From contig NZ_JANAEZ010000004.1 of NCBI RefSeq assembly GCF_024813435.1, positions 310,001 through 374,000 on the forward strand: a DNA stretch of 64,000 nt, in the 5' to 3' direction. Origin of the DNA: Cognataquiflexum gelatinilyticum. Lineage in GTDB: Bacteria; Bacteroidota; Bacteroidia; Cytophagales; Cyclobacteriaceae. Within the stretch, counting starts at the first letter, position 1; the number at the start of each line of letters is the position of its first letter. Below the pieces are notes generated by a model, which had not been told where the DNA came from, did not search any database, and saw only the letters and a list, made by a program, of their open reading frames with translations. The translations under genes and the position numbers were made by a program. Below, piece after piece: positions 50,474 to 59,007 of the stretch.

Positions 50474-52262
50474 TCTTTCCGCCTTCCATCTTCTCCTTCA
50501 GCTCAGCCAAAGCATCGATGTCACCGAAAGTTGATTTCTCTGCAGCAGCAGGAGCCTCAGCTTTTGGTTCGTCAGCTTTTTTCTTGCCTTTCTTATCAGC
50601 TGCTTTTGCTGCTGCAGTTGCTGTAGCTTTAGCATCTTCCTTGAAAGTAGCAGTGTGGGAAAGGACAATTCTCTTATCGTCTTTAGAGAATTCGATCACT
50701 TTGAAATCCAAAGATTCACCGACTTCAACTGTAGATCCGTCTTCTTTCTCAAGGTTTTTGGAGGTTGCAAAACCTTCAAGACCATAAGGAAGCTCAAGAA
50801 CTGCACCTTTGTCATTTTTGGAATTCACAGTACACTTATGTACTGATCCGATAGGGAATACTGTTTCGAAAGTATCCCAAGGGTTTTCTTCCAATTGCTT
50901 GTGTCCAAGTGCCAATCTTCTGTTGTCAACATCAAGTTCCAAAACAGCAACCGCCAATTCGTCACCGACTTTTACAAACTCAGATGGGTGTTTGATTTTC
51001 TTGGTCCAGGAAAGGTCAGATACGTGTACCAGACCGTCGATTCCTTCTTCCAATTCAAGGAACAAACCGAAATTGGTCAAGTTTCTTACCACTCCTTTAT
51101 GTTTGGTTCCAACAGCATATTTGGCAGCCATGTCACCTTTAGTCCAAGGATCTTCAGTCAATTGCTTGATACCAAGAGACATTTTTCTTTCGTCTTTGTC
51201 CAAAGTCAACACAACAGCTTCGATCTCGTCACCGACTTTTACGAAGTCAGCAGGATTTCTAAGGTGCTGTGACCAGCTCATTTCAGAAACGTGGATCAAA
51301 CCTTCAACGCCAGGAGCCAATTCCAAGAATGCACCGTAATCAGCCACATTGACAATCTTACCTTTCACTCTTGAACCAACTTCCAATTCAGCTGACAAGG
51401 CATCCCAAGGATGTGAAGTCAATTGCTTCATACCCAAAGAAATTCTCTTCTTGTCATCATCGAAGTCAAGCACAACAACCTGAACTTTGTCGTCAAGGTT
51501 AAGTACTTCTTCCGGATGGTTGATTCTACCCCAAGAGATATCAGTGATGTGAAGCAAGCCATCAACACCACCCAAATCGATGAATACACCGAAGTTGGTC
51601 ATGTTCTTGATGACACCTTCCAATACCTGACCTTTCTCAAGGTTGTTGAGGATTTCTGCTTTTTGTTTCTCAAGGTCTTTTTCGATCAAGACTTTGTGCG
51701 AAACAACTACGTTATCGTTGGTGTGGTTGATTTTAACCACTTTTACTTCCATTTTCTTACCTACATAGATATCAAAATCCCTGATAGGCTTCACGTCGAT
51801 CTGAGAACCAGGCAAGAAAGCCTCCACACCGTAGATATCCACGATAAGACCACCTTTGGTTCTTCTTTTTACAAGACCTTCGATCACGCTGTCATTGGTA
51901 AGGGCATCTTCGATGTCAGTCCATGCACGTACCATTCTTGCTTTTTTCCTTGAAAGGACAAGCTGTCCCAAGGCATTTTCCTGCTCTTCGATGAAAAGTT
52001 CTACCTGATCACCGATTTTAAGATTAGGAAGATCACGGAATTCAGATACGGGAACCAAGCCATCAGATTTGAAACCGATGTTGATGATCACGTCCTTGTC
52101 ATTGATACCTACTACGGTGCCTTTGATGACTTCTTTTTCTGTGATCGTGTTCAAAGTTCCGGCATACATGGCTTCCATGTCGGCCTTTTGTTCTTTGGAA
52201 TATCCGTCACCAAAACCTTTGGTGGAGAAATTATCCCAGTTAAACTCTTTTTGATTAGACAT
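50469..52262 (-). CDS. rpsA: 30S ribosomal protein S1
   Basis: A 597-residue protein with six S1 RNA-binding domains, each starting with a strand such as GTVVGINDKDVII, GLVKRRTKGGLIV, GVIKNMTNFGVFI, GKIVNVADYGAFL, GVVRNLTNFGLFL and CTVNSKNDKGAVL. A lysine/alanine-rich tail (about 550-597) follows. The chosen start MSNQKEFNWDNF fits the family; an in-frame ATG ten codons upstream lies inside a leader hairpin. S1 binds mRNA at translation initiation, which matters in Bacteroidota where Shine-Dalgarno pairing is weak. The gene is monocistronic. Confidence 0.96.
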   Translation of the reverse strand: MSNQKEFNWDNFSTKGFGDGYSKEQKADMEAMYAGTLNTITEKEVIKGTVVGINDKDVIINIGFKSDGLVPVSEFRDLPNLKIGDQVELFIEEQENALGQLVLSRKKARMVRAWTDIEDALTNDSVIEGLVKRRTKGGLIVDIYGVEAFLPGSQIDVKPIRDFDIYVGKKMEVKVVKINHTNDNVVVSHKVLIEKDLEKQKAEILNNLEKGQVLEGVIKNMTNFGVFIDLGGVDGLLHITDISWGRINHPEEVLNLDDKVQVVVLDFDDDKKRISLGMKQLTSHPWDALSAELEVGSRVKGKIVNVADYGAFLELAPGVEGLIHVSEMSWSQHLRNPADFVKVGDEIEAVVLTLDKDERKMSLGIKQLTEDPWTKGDMAAKYAVGTKHKGVVRNLTNFGLFLELEEGIDGLVHVSDLSWTKKIKHPSEFVKVGDELAVAVLELDVDNRRLALGHKQLEENPWDTFETVFPIGSVHKCTVNSKNDKGAVLELPYGLEGFATSKNLEKEDGSTVEVGESLDFKVIEFSKDDKRIVLSHTATFKEDAKATATAAAKAADKKGKKKADEPKAEAPAAAEKSTFGDIDALAELKEKMEGGKK

Positions 52263-52272
52263 AATGTGTGAT

Positions 52273-52384
52273 TGACCCTGACATTCCTCCATCCTAGGGT
52301 CATGGGATTGAGGCTTTTAGTTGATGAAAAGTCGCTGAGAATCAGTCTCAGAGACCCCGTTCACCCGAACGGACTGCAAATGTA
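52273..52384 (-). promoter_or_regulatory. rpsA -7 element and structured mRNA leader
   Basis: The minus strand reads TACATTTG at 52384-52377, a perfect -7 element; no good -33 is seen. The leader of about 110 nt contains three perfect hairpins: CCGTTC/GAACGG (52357-52372), CTGAGA/TCTCAG (52335-52351) and TGACCCT/AGGGTCA (52273-52302). The last ends 10 nt before the ATG and carries GGAGG in its loop. Autoregulation by S1 is plausible. Confidence 0.55.
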
Positions 52385-52459
52385 AGGTTTTTTTGGAAAA
52401 GGAGAATTATTGAAAGGAAAAATGTATTTGGTTTGCGATCAAGATTCTTTTAAAAACGA

Positions 52460-52481
52460 AACCTCTGAAATCTCTCAGGGG
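52460..52481. terminator. CCCCTGAGAG palindrome after the propeller lipoprotein gene
   Basis: On the minus strand CCCCTGA...TCAGAGG, followed by TTTCGTTTTT, begins 14 bp after the stop codon of the 52495-53667 gene. It belongs to the same family as the palindromes at 16518 and 53817. Confidence 0.65.
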
Positions 52482-52494
52482 ACGAAGAAGTAGC

Positions 52495-53667
52495 TTACTT
52501 TTTTAATTTATACTTGGCCAAAATCAAAAAATCATCTCTAGTGATCTGCATGGCAAGTTTTGTGAAATTATTGTCTTGGTCTTTTAATTGATCAATGTTC
52601 TTTTCATAATGTTGGAGGATTTCTTCCGGTTCAAAAAATGAATAAAAGTAATCGTCATCCATCCTTTTGATAATACCAAATCCTAGCCCACCATCCACGT
52701 CATTCACCGATTTTGAAGAAAGATAAGGGATCTTGTCTTTCATGTCATATACAAAAAAATCAAATCCGGTTTTTTTCCTAAAAGCAGATGTCAGGTATCT
52801 TGAATTCCCAAATAGATGAGGCATGTGTATCGATATATTTTTAAATGCTTCTCCATTAAGTACTTTCACCAAATCAGGAATGGATAGTCCATATAACTTT
52901 GACAAATCATTTTGTTCAGAACCAAAATCAAGGAAAAACTTTTTTTCGATGCCATCTTTTGAGAGCATATAAATTGTATCACAAAAGTTCGAAGAAAAAA
53001 GAACCGTTTCTCCCAATTTAAAAAGATTGTTTTTTTCCCCCATACCATTTATTTTTTCAAGAAAAACCGGATCAAAAATAGGTTCTAAACTATCTAAATC
53101 AGTTGAGTAATTGTATAGAATTGCTCGGTCAATTCCTGCTCTTAGTTCCGGTGCCAAGACCTCCGGAAAATAAAACAAATACTTTTCACCATCCAGTTTT
53201 AAAAATTTATAAGGCCTGTTCCTTAATTCAATTTCATCAATAAATTCATCTTCTATACTGTACGTGATTAGGTGATTTCGTGAAACAACAATCAAATTAT
53301 TGTTTGCCTCATCAAAGTCGACATCTGTAATCTGAACATATTCACCCGGTCCTTCACCGAATCTACCTATGGGATTGATAAATTTACCATTTTGGTCGTA
53401 CCTCAATAAGGTATGGTTGCTCCAGAAGTCCGCCAAAATAATTCCCCCGTCAAAAACAAATAATTTGTCGGCTTTAACAAAAGGCTTATTGGGGTTTTCA
53501 AAAACTATATACTCGATATTATCTATGATTTTTGAAAGGAATTGAGGTTCTGAATCTCCGACGAGAATTATTTCTACATTTTTGTCTATTGGTTTGGAAT
53601 TGCATCCGAAAAGTAAGGATCCGCAAAAAACAATGTGAAGGAGGAGTTTAAGTTTGTATTTCGACAT
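52495..53667 (-). CDS. 6-bladed beta-propeller lipoprotein
   Basis: A 390-residue protein with a lipobox (GSLLFGCNSK, Cys22). The hallmark GRFGEGPGEY is near residue 100, following DKLFVFDGGIILADF and LLRYDQNGKFI, and is characteristic of the 6-bladed beta-propeller family (PF17170-type) abundant in Bacteroidota. Later blades are less clear. It is probably surface- or periplasm-facing. Its role is unknown. It is single, with its own terminator-like palindrome and AT-rich upstream DNA. Confidence 0.82.
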   Translation of the reverse strand: MSKYKLKLLLHIVFCGSLLFGCNSKPIDKNVEIILVGDSEPQFLSKIIDNIEYIVFENPNKPFVKADKLFVFDGGIILADFWSNHTLLRYDQNGKFINPIGRFGEGPGEYVQITDVDFDEANNNLIVVSRNHLITYSIEDEFIDEIELRNRPYKFLKLDGEKYLFYFPEVLAPELRAGIDRAILYNYSTDLDSLEPIFDPVFLEKINGMGEKNNLFKLGETVLFSSNFCDTIYMLSKDGIEKKFFLDFGSEQNDLSKLYGLSIPDLVKVLNGEAFKNISIHMPHLFGNSRYLTSAFRKKTGFDFFVYDMKDKIPYLSSKSVNDVDGGLGFGIIKRMDDDYFYSFFEPEEILQHYEKNIDQLKDQDNNFTKLAMQITRDDFLILAKYKLKK

Positions 53668-53816
53668 AAAATTTTATTAAAATCAAAATGGCATTAATAC
53701 CAAGAGTTTATTAACTAAAAGACAATGTACAAAAAAAATTATAAAGTCAATTCTTTGAAAATCAAAAATCTTCCTTTGGTTTTTTCCCACTCATACCTCA
53801 CTTTCTAAAAAAACGA

Positions 53817-53842
53817 AACCCCTGAAATCGCTCTCAGGGGTT
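53817..53842. repeat. CCCCTGA palindrome upstream of the acyltransferase gene
   Basis: AACCCCTGA/TCAGGGGTT (9-bp perfect stem, loop AATCGCTC) in the form GAAACCCCTGA...TCAGGGGTTGTTT. It closely resembles the copies at 16518 and 52460 including flanking ACGAAAC bases shared with 52460. Confidence 0.7.
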
Positions 53843-53907
53843 GTTTGCAAGTAAAGAGTTAGTAAATTTATTTAAGGATTGCCAAAATTACCCAAACCTT
53901 TTCGGAA

Positions 53908-54636
53908 ATGAAAATCATTCAGTGGATTTATACCATCTATGCTTTAGCATTGTTTATCGTGTTAATGTTGGTCTTTGGATTGTTTATAGTCATTCCGCTC
54001 TTGGTCAGTCCGAGGGGTGGCAAGGTTTCCTTTATTTTTATCCGTTTTTGGGCAGGGATTTGGTCATTTTTGGTTGGCATCCGCTATGAAATCCACGGTC
54101 GGGAACAAATTGACCCGAAGCAGGCATACATCTATATTTTCAACCACAGGTCTTTTATCGATGCTCCGGTGATTCCGATGGCTATCCGTCAGGAAGTGCG
54201 GGCTATCGGCAAAAAGGAACTTTCCAAGATCCCTGTTTTCGGATTTGTGGTTTCCCGGGTGGCGGTTTGGGTAGACAGGAAAGATACAGCTTCGCGAAAA
54301 GCCTCTGTGGAGAGGCTGATGGAAATTCTCAAAAAAGGCATCTCTATAGTTGTATCCCCGGAAGGAACAAGAAACGATACCGGGCAAGCTTTGCTACCCT
54401 TTCAAAAAGGGGCTTTTAGGATGGCGATAGAAACAGGGACACCCATAATGCCGATGGCGGTCATCGGTGCGGACCGTATTATGAAGCGGGGCTCAATCTT
54501 GTTGAGGCCGGGAAAAGTCCAAGTCTATTTTTCAGCAGCCATTCAGCCCGGTTCATTCTCGGGAGAAGATGGTTTTTTGAAGTTGGCTGACAAATGCTAC
54601 AACAGGCTAGAGGCAATGATTCTGACCCACGAATAA
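53908..54636 (+). CDS. 1-acylglycerol-3-phosphate acyltransferase-type protein (PlsC family)
   Basis: A 242-residue membrane-associated acyltransferase. Two N-terminal helices (about 5-33, 40-57) anchor it. The catalytic HxxxxD motif is NHRSFID (His80, Asp85), the second block is WVDRKDT, the third EGTRN (152-156) and the fourth includes TPIMPMAVIG. It transfers an acyl chain to lysophosphatidic acid or a related lysolipid in phospholipid or ornithine-lipid synthesis; the acceptor cannot be told from sequence. It heads a plus-strand run with DUF2851 downstream. Confidence 0.9.
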   Translation: MKIIQWIYTIYALALFIVLMLVFGLFIVIPLLVSPRGGKVSFIFIRFWAGIWSFLVGIRYEIHGREQIDPKQAYIYIFNHRSFIDAPVIPMAIRQEVRAIGKKELSKIPVFGFVVSRVAVWVDRKDTASRKASVERLMEILKKGISIVVSPEGTRNDTGQALLPFQKGAFRMAIETGTPIMPMAVIGADRIMKRGSILLRPGKVQVYFSAAIQPGSFSGEDGFLKLADKCYNRLEAMILTHE

Positions 54637-54735
54637 TATTAGTCGACTAAAATCGCCTCCTGAGGGCCTTGAATTTTTTAATTATTGGAATAATCTTGAA
54701 ATTGATTTTTCCAATTTCAACCCAATTTTTAAGAC

Positions 54736-56031
54736 ATGAATTTTCAGGAAGACTTCCTTCAAACGGTGTGGAAATACCAGTATTTTGACAAAAATTCCCT
54801 GCAGACCACCGAAGGACTTCCGATCGAAGTAAAAAAAATCGGTTACCACAATTTCCATGAAGGCCCTGATTTTTTGGAAGCCCACATCAAACTTGGCAAA
54901 TTGGATCTTTTCGGACATGTGGAAGTGCACCGCAAAGCTTCAGACTGGAAATCCCACGACCACAATGCCGACTTAAGGTACAATTCTGTCGTGCTGCATG
55001 TGGTTTGGGAAGAGGACAAAACCATACTCAGAAATGACGGAAGCAAAATTCCCACTTTGGAGCTGAAGGGAAAAATCCTGCTTGATGTCATCCGCAATTA
55101 TGAAAGGCTGACAAGTAACATGGATGAAATCCTTTGTGGTAATTTATTGGAAAAGATCCCTCCCATCATCCAACTTTCAATGTTGGAAAAAACCCTTGTA
55201 GAGCGGTTGGGAAATAAGTCTGCGGTACTTGTCAGGATATTGGAATCCACCAACAACAATTGGGAGGAAACCGCTTACCGCTTGCTTTTTCAGTGCTTTG
55301 GATTCAAGACCAATGCCAACACCATGCTTAAATTGGCAGAAAGCGTACCTTACAAAATTCTGCAAAAACACGGTAACCAACCGCAGGTCATCGAAGCCAT
55401 CCTTTTTGGACAAGCTGATTTAATTCCCATAGAACCATTAGATGATTACAGCCTTTTCCTCCAAAAAGAGTATGATTTTTATCAGAAAAAGTACCGCCTT
55501 CAAAAAAACATCCACCACCATGAATGGATCATGATGGGCGTCCGTCCTCAAAATTTTCCTCCGCTTAGAATTGTCCAATTGGCACAGGTTTTCAACAAAA
55601 ACCCAAATCTGTTTTCATCCGTCATCCACCACAATGAGCATTTTGAGCAGTTCAAAAAAGTCTTCGATATTGAGACACCTGAGTATTGGCTTTTCCATAT
55701 CAAAGTCGGCATACCTTCACAGAAAAAATTAGCCAAAAAACTCAGCAAAAATACTTTGTCCCTTCTTACCATCAATTTTGTCATCCCGCTTTGGTATACC
55801 TATGGGCAGTACATCGAAGAGAGCGATTGGAAAGAAAAATGCTTTGACCTCCTTCAGGAAATACAGGCAGAAGAAAACTTTATCATCCGCAAATATGGCA
55901 TCCACCAATGGCGAGCAAAAACCGCTTTTGACAGCCAAGGGATGATCGGACTTTACCATGACTATTGTAAGCCTAAAAAGTGCCTAGACTGTAAAATCGG
56001 TCAGAACCTTCTCAAACCGGAAAGGAAATGA
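54736..56031 (+). CDS. DUF2851 family protein
   Basis: A 431-residue soluble protein. The N-terminal third has the DUF2851 signature GYHNFHEGPDFLEAHIKLG, DLFGHVEVHRKASDW and YNSVVLHVVWEED, with conserved His, Asp and Glu residues that suggest a nuclease-like or metal-binding fold. The C-terminus has four cysteines in CKPKKCLDCKIG, a possible metal site. DUF2851 is widespread in Bacteroidota, and its function is unknown. It begins 99 bp after the acyltransferase gene. Confidence 0.88.
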   Translation: MNFQEDFLQTVWKYQYFDKNSLQTTEGLPIEVKKIGYHNFHEGPDFLEAHIKLGKLDLFGHVEVHRKASDWKSHDHNADLRYNSVVLHVVWEEDKTILRNDGSKIPTLELKGKILLDVIRNYERLTSNMDEILCGNLLEKIPPIIQLSMLEKTLVERLGNKSAVLVRILESTNNNWEETAYRLLFQCFGFKTNANTMLKLAESVPYKILQKHGNQPQVIEAILFGQADLIPIEPLDDYSLFLQKEYDFYQKKYRLQKNIHHHEWIMMGVRPQNFPPLRIVQLAQVFNKNPNLFSSVIHHNEHFEQFKKVFDIETPEYWLFHIKVGIPSQKKLAKKLSKNTLSLLTINFVIPLWYTYGQYIEESDWKEKCFDLLQEIQAEENFIIRKYGIHQWRAKTAFDSQGMIGLYHDYCKPKKCLDCKIGQNLLKPERK

Positions 56032-56033
56032 TT

Positions 56034-56063
56034 TTTGTTTAAAACCTGATTTGCGTACTTTTG
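56034..56063 (+). promoter_or_regulatory. promoter of the acetyltransferase-trhO-phosphorylase genes
   Basis: TTTG (56034-56037), 18 bp, TACTTTTG (56056-56063): exact match to the Bacteroidota consensus. The start site would be about 13 nt before the ATG. The -33 lies just after the DUF2851 stop codon. Confidence 0.75.
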
Positions 56064-56082
56064 CGATCCGAACAGGAAAAAA

Positions 56083-56721
56083 ATGGAGAAACCAGTTATC
56101 ATTCTTGGAGCGAAAGGCATCGCCCATCCAGCATTAGAGATTTTCAACAGCAACAAAGTCATTGTCTATGGCTTTTTGGATGAAGATGAAAAACTCCATG
56201 GCACAGAAATCAATGTCGTACCCGTATTGGGGAATCCTGAAGATGACGGTTTTCTGAAACTCATCGGACAAAAGTGTGAAGCATTTGTCGCCGTAGATGA
56301 CAATAAATACCGTCAGTTTCTGGTCAAAATGCTCAATGAGCGTAGGAAGGTCCAACCGATCAATGCCATCCACGAGTCTTCCTATGTATCGACAGATGCG
56401 GTTCTTGGACATGGAAATTTTATCAACGGCAGGGTGAATATCGGCGCAGGCACCAAAATCGGAAGCCATTGCATATTCAATACCGGAGCAATTGTAGACC
56501 ATGAATCAGTCTTGGAGGACTTTGTTCAGATCGGTGCAGGTTCTATTGTCAACTCAGGCGTTACGATCAAAGAAGGTGCATTTATCGGTTCCGGAGTCAC
56601 CTTGGTATCCGGCATCACTGTTGGTAAAAACGCAAGAATCGGAGCCGGATCGGTCGTGATCTCCAATGTCAAAGATGGTGAAACCGTATTCGGGAATCCT
56701 GCAGCACCCATCAAAAAGTAA
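56083..56721 (+). CDS. NeuD/PglD-like sugar O-/N-acyltransferase
   Basis: A 212-residue protein. Residues 1-90 form a Rossmann-like nucleotide-sugar-binding part (PVIILGAKGIAHPALEIF). A left-handed beta-helix follows from about 100, with hexapeptide repeats such as VLGHGNFINGRVNIGAG, SHCIFNTGAIVDHES and ARIGAGSVVISNV. The conserved VDHES histidine is the expected catalytic base. By family it acetylates a sugar such as a sialic acid or UDP-amino sugar; no polysaccharide genes are nearby. Confidence 0.85.
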   Translation: MEKPVIILGAKGIAHPALEIFNSNKVIVYGFLDEDEKLHGTEINVVPVLGNPEDDGFLKLIGQKCEAFVAVDDNKYRQFLVKMLNERRKVQPINAIHESSYVSTDAVLGHGNFINGRVNIGAGTKIGSHCIFNTGAIVDHESVLEDFVQIGAGSIVNSGVTIKEGAFIGSGVTLVSGITVGKNARIGAGSVVISNVKDGETVFGNPAAPIKK

Positions 56722-56774
56722 TTATTGAATCTTATTAATAAACCAAAACACCCTGCCGAAACAGGGCTCAAGTT

Positions 56775-57788
56775 ATGGAAAATCAACCCTACAGCATTCT
56801 GCTTTATTATTGCTATGCCACTATCGAAGACACGGAGGCATACCGCGAGGAACACCATCTTTTTTGTATTGAAAACAACATCCGGGGCCGGATCATCATT
56901 TCGCCTGAGGGACTGAACGGGACTGTTTCAGGATTGAAAGTAGATTGTGAAAAGTACATGGCCTATATCCATGCCGATCCGAGGTTTGCCAAAACGGAAT
57001 TCAAAATTGAAGCCTTTGACAAGCATGCGTTTGCAAAAATCCATGTCCGCGTCAAGCCTGAGATCGTTCACAGCAGCCTTCGCCACCTCGATCCCAATGT
57101 CAAGACAGGTAAACACTTAGCACCTGAAGAATTCAAAGCACTTAAAGACCAAGAAGACGTGGTCATCCTCGATGTCCGGTCCAACTATGAGCATGAACTT
57201 GGAAGATTCAAAGGTGCCCTTACTTTGGACATCGATAATTTCCGGGATTTTCCCGAAAAGGTAAAAGAACTTGAGCACCTCAAAGGCAAAAAAGTTTTGA
57301 CTTATTGCACAGGTGGCATCAAGTGCGAAAAAGCTTCGGCTTTTCTTTTGGAACAAGGCTTCCAAGATGTCTATCAACTCCATGGTGGCATCATCAAATA
57401 CGGCATGGAAGCAGGAGGCGAGGATTTTGAAGGCAAATGCTATGTGTTTGACAACAGGATCGCGGTCGATATTAACAAAGTAAATCCAAAGGTGATTTCA
57501 ACCTGCCATGTTTGCGGTACCGAATGCGACCGCATGGTCAACTGTGCCAATCCAACCTGCAATGCCCACCTTCCGATCTGTGAAAAATGCGGATGGGAAA
57601 TGGAGGGCGCCTGTTCTGTTGAATGTAAAGAAAATCCTGAAAAAAGACCTTACGACGGATCGGGATATTACCAGAAAAACACCAACGGCTACAATCCTTA
57701 CAAAGGCCTGATAAGACGACAGGACAAAGCAAAACAACCTCTCCATGAGCAAAAGGATCCCGGAATCAGAGTTGATCATCAATCCTGA
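56775..57788 (+). CDS. trhO: tRNA uridine(34) hydroxylase TrhO (rhodanese family)
   Basis: A 337-residue protein. The N-terminal acylphosphatase-like domain includes IISPEGLNGTVSG and KIHVRVKPEIV. The rhodanese domain (about 120-220) has LDVRSNYEHELG and the catalytic Cys near 177 in YCTGGIKCEKAS, the TrhO/YceA signature. The Cys-rich C-terminus has CHVCGTECDRMVNC and CEKCGWEMEGAC, a likely zinc site. TrhO catalyses oxygen-dependent hydroxylation of U34 in certain tRNAs, the first step of cmo5U formation. The last 44 bp overlap the downstream nucleoside phosphorylase gene. Confidence 0.94.
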   Translation: MENQPYSILLYYCYATIEDTEAYREEHHLFCIENNIRGRIIISPEGLNGTVSGLKVDCEKYMAYIHADPRFAKTEFKIEAFDKHAFAKIHVRVKPEIVHSSLRHLDPNVKTGKHLAPEEFKALKDQEDVVILDVRSNYEHELGRFKGALTLDIDNFRDFPEKVKELEHLKGKKVLTYCTGGIKCEKASAFLLEQGFQDVYQLHGGIIKYGMEAGGEDFEGKCYVFDNRIAVDINKVNPKVISTCHVCGTECDRMVNCANPTCNAHLPICEKCGWEMEGACSVECKENPEKRPYDGSGYYQKNTNGYNPYKGLIRRQDKAKQPLHEQKDPGIRVDHQS

Positions 57789-58614
57789 CGGAAGCATTTA
57801 TCATTTGAACCTGAAGCCGGAGCATTTGGCTTCGACGGTTATTGCGGTGGGTGATCCCGAAAGAGTCTCTAAAGTCTCCCGGTACTTTGACGAAATCGAA
57901 TATTCGGTCAGCAAAAGGGAATTTGTAACCCATACAGGTTATTACAAAGGAAAAAGACTCACCGTGATGAGTACCGGAATGGGTACCGACAACATCGAAA
58001 TCTTTATGACCGAATTGGATGCTTTGGTCAATATTGACCTGCGAACAAGGATCCCAAAGGAAAATCATACCACACTCAATATCATCAGGGTAGGAACTTC
58101 CGGCAGTATGAGGAAGGAAATTCCCGCAGGTTCCATGCTTGCTTCGGAATATGGCATTGGGCTTGACACGTTGATGGCTTTTTACAATACAGAATACTCT
58201 CAATTGGAACAAAAAGTCGGAAGGAAAATCCAAGAAGACCTGGAACTTTCATTTACTCCCTATTGCGTAAAGGGTTCAAAAAAACTGCTGGATCTCTTGG
58301 GAGAAGGACTTTTGATAGGAAATACCGTTACCTGTCCGGGATTTTTTGGCCCTCAGGGAAGGGAAGTGAGAATAAAACCTGCCATTCCTGATATCATTGA
58401 AAAATTAGGAAATATAGACCTGGATAGTTTTAAGCTTACCAATTTTGAAATGGAGACTTCGGGGTATTATGCGATGGGAAGACTTTTAGGCCATGAAGTT
58501 TTGAGCCTCAATGCTATCATTGCCAACAGAATCACCCAAGAATTTACAAAGGATGCCTACGGAATAGTAGACAAGCTGATCCAACATACCTTAAAAAAAT
58601 TGGCGGACAATTAG
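57745..58614 (+). CDS. nucleoside phosphorylase (uridine phosphorylase-like)
   Basis: A 289-residue enzyme of the PNP/UDP phosphorylase superfamily. Signatures are VIAVGDPERV (phosphate loop), VMSTGMGTDN, IRVGTSGSMR near 116 and FEMETSGYYAMGRLLG near 234, where the Glu-Met-Glu-like stretch binds ribose. It splits nucleosides to base and ribose-1-phosphate; uridine is the likely substrate. It starts 44 bp inside trhO, so the two are translated from one message. Its stop codon lies in the loop of the terminator. Confidence 0.88.
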   Translation: MSKRIPESELIINPDGSIYHLNLKPEHLASTVIAVGDPERVSKVSRYFDEIEYSVSKREFVTHTGYYKGKRLTVMSTGMGTDNIEIFMTELDALVNIDLRTRIPKENHTTLNIIRVGTSGSMRKEIPAGSMLASEYGIGLDTLMAFYNTEYSQLEQKVGRKIQEDLELSFTPYCVKGSKKLLDLLGEGLLIGNTVTCPGFFGPQGREVRIKPAIPDIIEKLGNIDLDSFKLTNFEMETSGYYAMGRLLGHEVLSLNAIIANRITQEFTKDAYGIVDKLIQHTLKKLADN

Positions 58615-58625
58615 TCCGCCAATTT
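58597..58625. terminator. bidirectional terminator overlapping the phosphorylase stop codon
   Basis: Perfect 12-bp stem AAATTGGCGGAC/GTCCGCCAATTT with loop AATTA. An A run precedes the stem (T run on the minus strand), so it serves the convergent 58630 gene as well. Confidence 0.8.
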
Positions 58626-58629
58626 GTAG

Positions 58630-58905
58630 TTAGGCATTACTTTTCAAATAATAATTGTCTTTTTCAAGCTTCAAGTGATCCCAATCCCTGTAATCGATGT
58701 TTTTGATCATCTTGTTTACCGCTTCAAGGCACTCTTTTTTACCTAAATAAACACCGAAAACGGAATCATTGTTATTTACCATAAAAATCCTGCTTGCTTC
58801 AAACAACCTCTTTAAACTTTCCCATTGGGATAGTACCAAAAGCTCGTCCTCGTTACTGACTGATTGAATTATTTTAAACATTCCAAAAGTACAATGAATA
58901 TTCAT
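58630..58905 (-). CDS. small soluble protein of unknown function
   Basis: A 91-residue protein from MNIHCTFGMFKII; an ATG nine codons further up is excluded because the predicted promoter's start site falls between the two. It has an alternating strand/helix pattern (SIF, LLVLSQWESLKRLFEASRIFMV) and a basic, aromatic C-terminus (WDHLKLEKDNYYL). I recognise no family. It lies between a strong terminator and the orphan LuxR regulator, on the same strand as the latter. Confidence 0.6.
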   Translation of the reverse strand: MNIHCTFGMFKIIQSVSNEDELLVLSQWESLKRLFEASRIFMVNNNDSVFGVYLGKKECLEAVNKMIKNIDYRDWDHLKLEKDNYYLKSNA

Positions 58906-58929
58906 TTTTATGTTATTAAATAATTTGTC

Positions 58930-58961
58930 CAAAAATAAGTTAATATTATTATAATTTCAAT
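58930..58961 (-). promoter_or_regulatory. promoter of the 58630-58905 gene
   Basis: On the minus strand ATTG (one mismatch to TTTG), 20 bp, TATTTTTG (58937-58930, full match to TAnnTTTG). The implied leader is about 19 nt. Confidence 0.55.
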
Positions 58962-59007
58962 ACGTATTAATACTTAATTTTATGGATAAAACACTTAAAA
59001 AACCATT

